Positions 53,091 to 62,600 of a stretch of 64,000 nt of DNA are shown piece after piece. Location of the stretch: NCBI GenBank assembly GCA_032718475.1, contig JAUCBJ010006714.1, forward strand, positions 62,001 through 126,000, in the 5' to 3' direction. A program made the position numbers and the translations under genes. Position 1 is the first letter of the stretch. Each line of letters begins with the position of its first letter. Under the pieces are notes generated by a model. It saw only the letters and a list, made by a program, of their open reading frames with translations, was not told the origin of the DNA and ran no database searches. Source of the DNA: Nemertoderma westbladi (Eukaryota; Xenacoelomorpha; Nemertodermatida; Nemertodermatidae).

Positions 53091-54122
53091 TAGTTTTAGC
53101 CACTATCCGTAATGTCCCAACGTCTACGCGTTTTAGTTTTAGCCACTATCCGTAATGTAACAACGTCTACGCGTTTTAGTTTTAGCCACTATCCGTAATG
53201 TAACAACGTCTACGCGTTTTAGTTTTAGCCACTATCCGTAATGTAACAACGTCTACGCGTTTTAGTTTTAGCCACTATCCGTAATGTAACAACGTCTACG
53301 CGTTTTAGTTTTAGCCACTATCCGTAATGTAACAACATCTACGCGTTTTAGTTTTAGCCACTATCCGTAATGTAACAACATCTACGCGTTTTAGTTTTAG
53401 CCACTATCCGTAATGTAACAACATCTACGCGTTTTAGTTTTAGCCACTATCCGTAATGTCACAACGTCTACGCGTTTTAGTTTTAGCCACTATCCGTAAT
53501 GTAACAACGTCTACGCGTTTTAGTTTTAGCCACTATCCGTAATGTAACAACGTCTACGCGTTTTAGTTTTAGCCACTATCCGTAATGTAACAACGTCTAC
53601 GCGTTTTAGTTTTAGCCACTATCCGTAATGTCCCAACGTCTACGCGTTTTAGTTTTAGCCACTATCCGTAATGTAACAACGTCTACGCGTTTTAGTTTTA
53701 GCCACTATCCGTAATGTAACAACGTCTACGCGTTTTAGTTTTAGCCACTATCCGTAATGTAACAACGTCTACGCGTTTTAGTTTTAGCCACTATCCGTAA
53801 TGTAACAACGTCTACGCGTTTTAGTTTTAGCCACTATCCGTAATGTAACAACATCTACGCGTTTTAGTTTTAGCCACTATCCGTAATGTAACAACATCTA
53901 CGCGTTTTAGTTTTAGCCACTATCCGTAATGTAACAACATCTACGCGTTTTAGTTTTAGCCACTATCCGTAATGTCACAACGTCTACGCGTTTTAGTTTT
54001 AGCCACTATCCGTAATGTAACAACGTCTACGCGTTTTAGTTTTAGCCACTATCCGTAATGTAACAACGTCTACGCGTTTTAGTTTTAGCCACTATCCGTA
54101 ATGTAACAACGTCTACGCGTTT
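53091..54122. repeat. Twelve-unit tandem repeat (516 bp, two copies), copy 2 only
   Basis: Segments 53,091-53,606 and 53,607-54,122 abut and match in order: GTCCC, four CGTC, three CATC, GTCACAAC, three CGTC. Copy 1 has a single version of this stretch starting at 41,740 with a slightly different CATC order. The duplication therefore happened after the 12-kb event. Confidence 0.9.
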
Positions 54123-56057
54123 TAGTTTTAGCCACTATCCGTAATGTAACAACGTCTACGCGTTTTAGTTTTAGCCACTATCCGTAATGTAACAACGTCT
54201 ACGCGTTTTAGTTTTAGCCACTATCCGTAATGTAACAACGTCTACGCGTTTTAGTTTTAGCCACTAACCGTAATGTAACAACGTCTACGTGTTTTAGTTT
54301 TAGCCACTATCCGTAATGTCACGACGTCTACGCGTTTTAGTTTTAGCCACTATCCGTAATGTAACAACATCTACGTGTTTTAGTTTTAGCCACTAACCGT
54401 AATGTAACAACGTCTACGCGTTTTAGTTTTAGCCACTAACCGTAATGTCACAACGTCTACGCGTTTTAGTTTTAGCCACTATCCGTAATGTCCCAACGTC
54501 TACGCGTTTTAGTTTTAGCCACTATCCGTAATGTAACAACATCTACGCGTTTTAGTTTTAGCCACTATCCGTAATGTCCCAACGTCTACGCGTTTTAGTT
54601 TTAGCCACTATCCGTAATGTAACAACATCTACGCGTTTTAGTTTTAGCCACTATCCGTAATGTCCCAACGTCTACGCGTTTTAGTTTTAGCCACTATCCG
54701 TAATGTCCCAACGTCTACGCGTTTTAGTTTTAGCCACTATCCGTAATGTAACAACATCTACGCGTTTTAGTTTTAGCCACTATCCGTAATGTAACAACAT
54801 CTACGCGTTTTAGTTTTAGCCACTATCCGTAATGTCCCAACGTCTACGCGTTTTAGTTTTAGCCACTATCCGTAATGTAACAACGTCTACGCGTTTTAGT
54901 TTTAGCCACTATCCGTAATGTAACAACATCTACGCGTTTTAGTTTTAGCCACTATCCGTAATGTAACAACGTCTACGCGTTTTAGTTTTAGCCACTATCC
55001 GTAATGTAACAACGTCTACGCGTTTTAGTTTTAGCCACTAACCGTAATGTAACAACGTCTACGCGTTTTAGTTTTAGCCACTATCCGTAATGTAACAACA
55101 TCTACGCGTTTTAGTTTTAGCCACTATCCGTAATGTCCCAACGTCTACGCGTTTTAGTTTTAGCCACTATCCGTAATGTAACAACATCTACGCGTTTTAG
55201 TTTTAGCCACTAACCGTAATGTCACGACGTCTACGCGTTTTAGTTTTAGCCACTAACCGTAATGTAACAACGTCTACGCGTTTTAGTTTTAGCCACTATC
55301 CGTAATGTAACAACGTCTACGCGTTTTAGTTTTAGCCACTATCCGTAATGTAACAACGTCTACGCGTTTTAGTTTTAGCCACTAACCGTAATGTCACGAC
55401 GTCTACGCGTTTTAGTTTTAGCCACTAACCGTAATGTAACAACGTCTACGCGTTTTAGTTTTAGCCACTATCCGTAATGTAACAACATCTACGCGTTTTA
55501 GTTTTAGCCACTAACCGTAATGTCACAACGTCTACGCGTTTTAGTTTTAGCCACTAACCGTAATGTCACGACGTCTACGCGTTTTAGTTTTAGCCACTAT
55601 CCGTAATGTAACAACGTCTACGCGTTTTAGTTTTAGCCACTATCCGTAATGTAACAACATCTACGCGTTTTAGTTTTAGCCACTATCCGTAATGTAACAA
55701 CGTCTACGCGTTTTAGTTTTAGCCACTATCCGTAATGTAACAACATCTACGTGTTTTAGTTTTAGCCACTATCCGTAATGTAACAACATCTACGCGTTTT
55801 AGTTTTAGCCACTATCCGTAATGTAACAACGTCTACGCGTTTTAGTTTTAGCCACTATCCGTAATGTAACAACATCTACGCGTTTTAGTTTTAGCCACTA
55901 TCCGTAATGTAACAACGTCTACGCGTTTTAGTTTTAGCCACTATCCGTAATGTAACAACATCTACGCGTTTTAGTTTTAGCCACTATCCGTAATGTAACA
56001 ACGTCTACGCGTTTTAGTTTTAGCCACTATCCGTAATGTAACAACGTCTACGCGTTT

Positions 56058-59000
56058 TAGTTTTAGCCACTATCCGTAATGTAACAACATCTACGTGTTT
56101 TAGTTTTAGCCACTATCCGTAATGTAACAACGTCTACGCGTTTTAGTTTTAGCCACTATCCGTAATGTAACAACGTCTACGCGTTTTAGTTTTAGCCACT
56201 ATCCGTAATGTAACAACATCTACGCGTTTTAGTTTTAGCCACTATCCGTAATGTAACAACGTCTACGCGTTTTAGTTTTAGCCACTATCCGTAATGTAAC
56301 AACATCTACGCGTTTTAGTTTTAGCCACTATCCGTAATGTCCCAACGTCTACGCGTTTTAGTTTTAGCCACTATCCGTAATGTAACAACATCTACGCGTT
56401 TTAGTTTTAGCCACTATCCGTAATGTCCCAACGTCTACGCGTTTTAGTTTTAGCCACTATCCGTAATGTAACAACATCTACGCGTTTTAGTTTTAGCCAC
56501 TAACCGTAATGTCACAACGTCTACGCGTTTTAGTTTTAGCCACTATCCGTAATGTAACAACATCTACGCGTTTTAGTTTTAGCCACTATCCGTAATGTCC
56601 CAACGTCTACGCGTTTTAGTTTTAGCCACTATCCGTAATGTAACAACGTCTACGCGTTTTAGTTTTAGCCACTAACCGTAATGTCACAACGTCTACGCGT
56701 TTTAGTTTTAGCCACTATCCGTAATGTCCCAACGTCTACGCGTTTTAGTTTTAGCCACTATCCGTAATGTAACAACATCTACGCGTTTTAGTTTTAGCCA
56801 CTATCCGTAATGTAACAACGTCTACGCGTTTTAGTTTTAGCCACTATCCGTAATGTAACAACGTCTACGCGTTTTAGTTTTAGCCACTATCCGTAATGTA
56901 ACAACATCTACGCGTTTTAGTTTTAGCCACTATCCGTAATGTCACAACGTCTACGCGTTTTAGTTTTAGCCACTAACCGTAATGTCACAACGTCTACGCG
57001 TTTTAGTTTTAGCCACTATCCGTAATGTAACAACGTCTACGCGTTTTAGTTTTAGCCACTAACCGTAATGTCACAACGTCTACGCGTTTTAGTTTTAGCC
57101 ACTAACCGTAATGTCCCAACGTCTACGCGTTTTAGTTTTAGCCACTAACCGTAATGTCACAACGTCTACGCGTTTTAGTTTTAGCCACTAACCGTAATGT
57201 CCCAACGTCTACGCGTTTTAGTTTTAGCCACTATCCGTAATGTCCCAACGTCTACGCGTTTTAGTTTTAGCCACTATCCGTAATGTAACAACGTCTACGC
57301 GTTTTAGTTTTAGCCACTAACCGTAATGTCACAACGTCTACGCGTTTTAGTTTTAGCCACTATCCGTAATGTCACGACGTCTACGCGTTTTAGTTTTAGC
57401 CACTATCCGTAATGTCCCAACGTCTACGCGTTTTAGTTTTAGCCACTATCCGTAATGTAACAACGTCTACGCGTTTTAGTTTTAGCCACTAACCGTAATG
57501 TAACAACGTCTACGCGTTTTAGTTTTAGCCACTAACCGTAATGTCACAACGTCTACGCGTTTTAGTTTTAGCCACTATCCGTAATGTAACAACGTCTACG
57601 CGTTTTAGTTTTAGCCACTAACCGTAATGTCACAACGTCTACGCGTTTTAGTTTTAGCCACTAACCGTAATGTCACGACGTCTACGCGTTTTAGTTTTAG
57701 CCACTATCCGTAATGTCCCAACGTCTACGCGTTTTAGTTTTAGCCACTATCCGTAATGTAACAACGTCTACGCGTTTTAGTTTTAGCCACTAACCGTAAT
57801 GTCACAACGTCTACGCGTTTTAGTTTTAGCCACTAACCGTAATGTCACGACGTCTACGCGTTTTAGTTTTAGCCACTATCCGTAATGTCCCAACGTCTAC
57901 GCGTTTTAGTTTTAGCCACTAACCGTAATGTCACGACGTCTACGCGTTTTAGTTTTAGCCACCAACCGTAATGTCACAACGTCTACGCGTTTTAGTTTTA
58001 GCCACTAACCGTAATGTCACGACGTCTACGCGTTTTAGTTTTAGCCACTATCCGTAATGTCCCAACGTCTACGCGTTTTAGTTTTAGCCACTATCCGTAA
58101 TGTAACAACGTCTACGCGTTTTAGTTTTAGCCACTAACCGTAATGTCACAACGTCTACGCGTTTTAGTTTTAGCCACTATCCGTAATGTAACAACGTCTA
58201 CGCGTTTTAGTTTTAGCCACTAACCGTAATGTCACAACGTCTACGCGTTTTAGTTTTAGCCACTATCCGTAATGTAACAACATCTACGCGTTTTAGTTTT
58301 AGCCACTAACCGTAATGTAACAACGTCTACGCGTTTTAGTTTTAGCCACTAACCGTAATGTCACAACGTCTACGCGTTTTAGTTTTAGCCACTATCCGTA
58401 ATGTAACAACGTCTACGCGTTTTAGTTTTAGCCACTAACCGTAATGTAACAACGTCTACGCGTTTTAGTTTTAGCCACTAACCGTAATGTCACGACGTCT
58501 ACGCGTTTTAGTTTTAGCCACTATCCGTAATGTAACAACGTCTACGCGTTTTAGTTTTAGCCACTATCCGTAATGTAACAACGTCTACGCGTTTTAGTTT
58601 TAGCCACTAACCGTAATGTCACAACGTCTACGCGTTTTAGTTTTAGCCACTATCCGTAATGTAACAACGTCTACGCGTTTTAGTTTTAGCCACTAACCGT
58701 AATGTCACAACGTCTACGCGTTTTAGTTTTAGCCACTAACCGTAATGTCACAACGTCTACGCGTTTTAGTTTTAGCCACTATCCGTAATGTAACAACGTC
58801 TACGCGTTTTAGTTTTAGCCACTAACCGTAATGTAACAACGTCTACGCGTTTTAGTTTTAGCCACTAACCGTAATGTCACGACGTCTACGCGTTTTAGTT
58901 TTAGCCACTATCCGTAATGTAACAACGTCTACGCGTTTTAGTTTTAGCCACTAACCGTAATGTAACAACGTCTACGCGTTTTAGTTTTAGCCACTATCCG

Positions 59001-59687
59001 TAATGTAACAACGTCTACGCGTTTTAGTTTTAGCCACTATCCGTAATGTAACAACGTCTACGCGTTTTAGTTTTAGCCACTATCCGTAATGTAACAACAT
59101 CTACGCGTTTTAGTTTTAGCCACTATCCGTAATGTAACAACATCTACGCGTTTTAGTTTTAGCCACTATCCGTAATGTCACAACGTCTACGCGTTTTAGT
59201 TTTAGCCACTATCCGTAATGTAACAACGTCTACGCGTTTTAGTTTTAGCCACTAACCGTAATGTCACAACGTCTACGCGTTTTAGTTTTAGCCACTATCC
59301 GTAATGTAACAACATCTACGCGTTTTAGTTTTAGCCACTAACCGTAATGTAACAACGTCTACGCGTTTTAGTTTTAGCCACTAACCGTAATGTCACAACG
59401 TCTACGCGTTTTAGTTTTAGCCACTATCCGTAATGTCACAACGTCTACGCGTTTTAGTTTTAGCCACTATCCGTAATGTCACAACGTCTACGCGTTTTAG
59501 TTTTAGCCACTATCCGTAATGTAACAACGTCTACGCGTTTTAGTTTTAGCCACTAACCGTAATGTCACAACGTCTACGCGTTTTAGTTTTAGCCACTATC
59601 CGTAATGTCACAACGTCTACGCGTTTTAGTTTTAGCCACTATCCGTAATGTAACAACGTCTACGCGTTTTAGTTTTAGCCACTATCC
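56058..59687. repeat. Domain M: mixed TATCC/TAACC region right of the 12-kb duplication
   Basis: GTCCC units continue to about 58.06 kb and then become rare; from 56.9 kb TAACC-GTCACAAC and TATCC-GTAACAAC units alternate irregularly. A single CCACCAACC unit occurs at about 57.96 kb. I see no long exact multimer, although alternations of GTCCC and CATC near 56.3-56.5 kb echo those inside the 12-kb block. Confidence 0.7.
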
Positions 59688-62600
59688 GTAATGTAACAAC
59701 ATCTACGTGTTTTAGTTTTAGCCACTATCCGTAATGTAACAACGTCTACGCGTTTTAGTTTTAGCCACTATCCGTAATGTAACAACATCTACGTGTTTTA
59801 GTTTTAGCCACTATCCGTAATGTAACAACATCTACGTGTTTTAGTTTTAGCCACTATCCGTAATGTAACAACGTCTACGTGTTTTAGTTTTAGCCACTAT
59901 CCGTAATGTAACAACATCTACGCGTTTTAGTTTTAGCCACTATCCGTAATGTAACAACATCTACGTGTTTTAGTTTTAGCCACTAACCGTAATGTAACAA
60001 CATCTACGTGTTTTAGTTTTAGCCACTATCCGTAATGTAACAACATCTACGTGTTTTAGTTTTAGCCACTATCCGTAATGTAACAACATCTACGCGTTTT
60101 AGTTTTAGCCACTATCCGTAATGTAACAACATCTACGCGTTTTAGTTTTAGCCACTATCCGTAATGTCCCAACGTCTACGCGTTTTAGTTTTAGCCACTA
60201 TCCGTAATGTAACAACGTCTACGCGTTTTAGTTTTAGCCACTATCCGTAATGTCACAACGTCTACGCGTTTTAGTTTTAGCCACTATCCGTAATGTCACA
60301 ACGTCTACGCGTTTTAGTTTTAGCTACCAACCGTAATGTCACAACGTCTACGCGTTTTAGTTTTAGCCACTATCCGTAATGTAACAACGTCTACGCGTTT
60401 TAGTTTTAGCCACTATCCGTAATGTCACAACGTCTACGCGTTTTAGTTTTAGCTACCAACCGTAATGTCACAACGTCTACGCGTTTTAGTTTTAGCCACT
60501 ATCCGTAATGTAACAACGTCTACGTGTTTTAGTTTTAGCCACTATCCGTAATGTAACAACATCTACGCGTTTTAGTTTTAGCCACCAACCGTAATGTCAC
60601 AACGTTTACGCGTTTTAGTTTTAGCCACTATCCGTAATGTAACAACATCTACGTGTTTTAGTTTTAGCCACTAACCGTAATGTAACAACATCTACGTGTT
60701 TTAGTTTTAGCCACTATCCGTAATGTAACAACATCTACGTGTTTTAGTTTTAGCCACTAACCGTAATGTAACAACATCTACGTGTTTTAGTTTTAGCCAC
60801 TATCCGTAATGTAACAACATCTACGTGTTTTAGTTTTAGCCACTAACCGTAATGTAACAACATCTACGTGTTTTAGTTTTAGCCACTATCCGTAATGTAA
60901 CAACATCTACGTGTTTTAGTTTTAGCCACTATCCGTAATGTAACAACATCTACGTGTTTTAGTTTTAGCCACTATCCGTAATGTAACAACGTCTACGTGT
61001 TTTAGTTTTAGCCACTATCCGTAATGTAACAACATCTACGCGTTTTAGTTTTAGCCACTAACCGTAATGTAACAACGTCTACGCGTTTTAGTTTTAGCCA
61101 CTATCCGTAATGTCACAACGTCTACGCGTTTTAGTTTTAGCCACTATCCGTAATGTAACAACGTCTACGCGTTTTAGTTTTAGCCACTATCCGTAATGTA
61201 ACAACGTCTACGCGTTTTAGTTTTAGCCACTATCCGTAATGTAACAACATCTACGTGTTTTAGTTTTAGCCACTAACCGTAATGTAACAACATCTACGTG
61301 TTTTAGTTTTAGCCACTATCCGTAATGTAACAACATCTACGTGTTTTAGTTTTAGCCACTATCCGTAATGTAACAACATCTACGTGTTTTAGTTTTAGCC
61401 ACTATCCGTAATGTAACAACGTCTACGCGTTTTAGTTTTAGCCACTATCCGTAATGTAACAACATCTACGTGTTTTAGTTTTAGCCACTATCCGTAATGT
61501 AACAACATCTACGTGTTTTAGTTTTAGCCACTATCCGTAATGTAACAACGTCTACGTGTTTTAGTTTTAGCCACTATCCGTAATGTAACAACATCTACGT
61601 GTTTTAGTTTTAGCCACCAACCGTAATGTAACAACGTCTACGCGTTTTAGTTTTAGCCACTATCCGTAATGTAACAACGTCTACGCGTTTTAGTTTTAGC
61701 CACTATCCGTAATGTAACAACGTCTACGCGTTTTAGTTTTAGCCACTATCCGTAATGTAACAACGTCTACGCGTTTTAGTTTTAGCCACTATCCGTAATG
61801 TAACAACATCTACGTGTTTTAGTTTTAGCCACTAACCGTAATGTAACAACATCTACGTGTTTTAGTTTTAGCCACTATCCGTAATGTAACAACGTCTACG
61901 CGTTTTAGTTTTAGCCACTATCCGTAATGTAACAACGTCTACGCGTTTTAGTTTTAGCCACTAACCGTAATGTAACAACGTCTACGCGTTTTAGTTTTAG
62001 CCACTATCCGTAATGTAACAACGTCTACGCGTTTTAGTTTTAGCCACTATCCGTAATGTAACAACATCTACGTGTTTTAGTTTTAGCCACTAACCGTAAT
62101 GTAACAACATCTACGTGTTTTAGTTTTAGCCACTATCCGTAATGTAACAACATCTACGTGTTTTAGTTTTAGCCACTATCCGTAATGTAACAACATCTAC
62201 GTGTTTTAGTTTTAGCCACTATCCGTAATGTAACAACATCTACGTGTTTTAGTTTTAGCCACTATCCGTAATGTAACAACATCTACGTGTTTTAGTTTTA
62301 GCCACTATCCGTAATGTAACAACATCTACGTGTTTTAGTTTTAGCCACTATCCGTAATGTAACAACGTCTACGTGTTTTAGTTTTAGCCACTATCCGTAA
62401 TGTAACAACATCTACGCGTTTTAGTTTTAGCCACTATCCGTAATGTAACAACGTCTACGCGTTTTAGTTTTAGCCACTATCCGTAATGTAACAACATCTA
62501 CGTGTTTTAGTTTTAGCCACTAACCGTAATGTAACAACATCTACGTGTTTTAGTTTTAGCCACTATCCGTAATGTAACAACATCTACGTGTTTTAGTTTT

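Larger units (their letters stand above)
44277..56057. repeat. Copy 2 of the ~12-kb tandemly duplicated block (274 units)
   Basis: This block repeats 32,237-44,147 in the same orientation. Relative to copy 1 it lacks 16 units after 50,768, has one 42-bp unit at 45,094, gains a net 11 units through a 12-unit tandem duplication at 53,091-54,122, and gains one extra unit near 54.8 kb and one near 55.0 kb. The net is minus three units, and the counts of both copies agree with this. Alignment ends at the unit starting 56,058, which has ACGTG where copy 1 has ACGCG. Confidence 0.93.

Noticed and set aside
56058-59687. A third copy of the 12-kb block to the right of copy 2
   Set aside because: Some GTCCC/CATC alternations look similar, but none of the rare markers (GTTTAAGCG, CAACGCC, ACACG trimers) occurs in the expected order.
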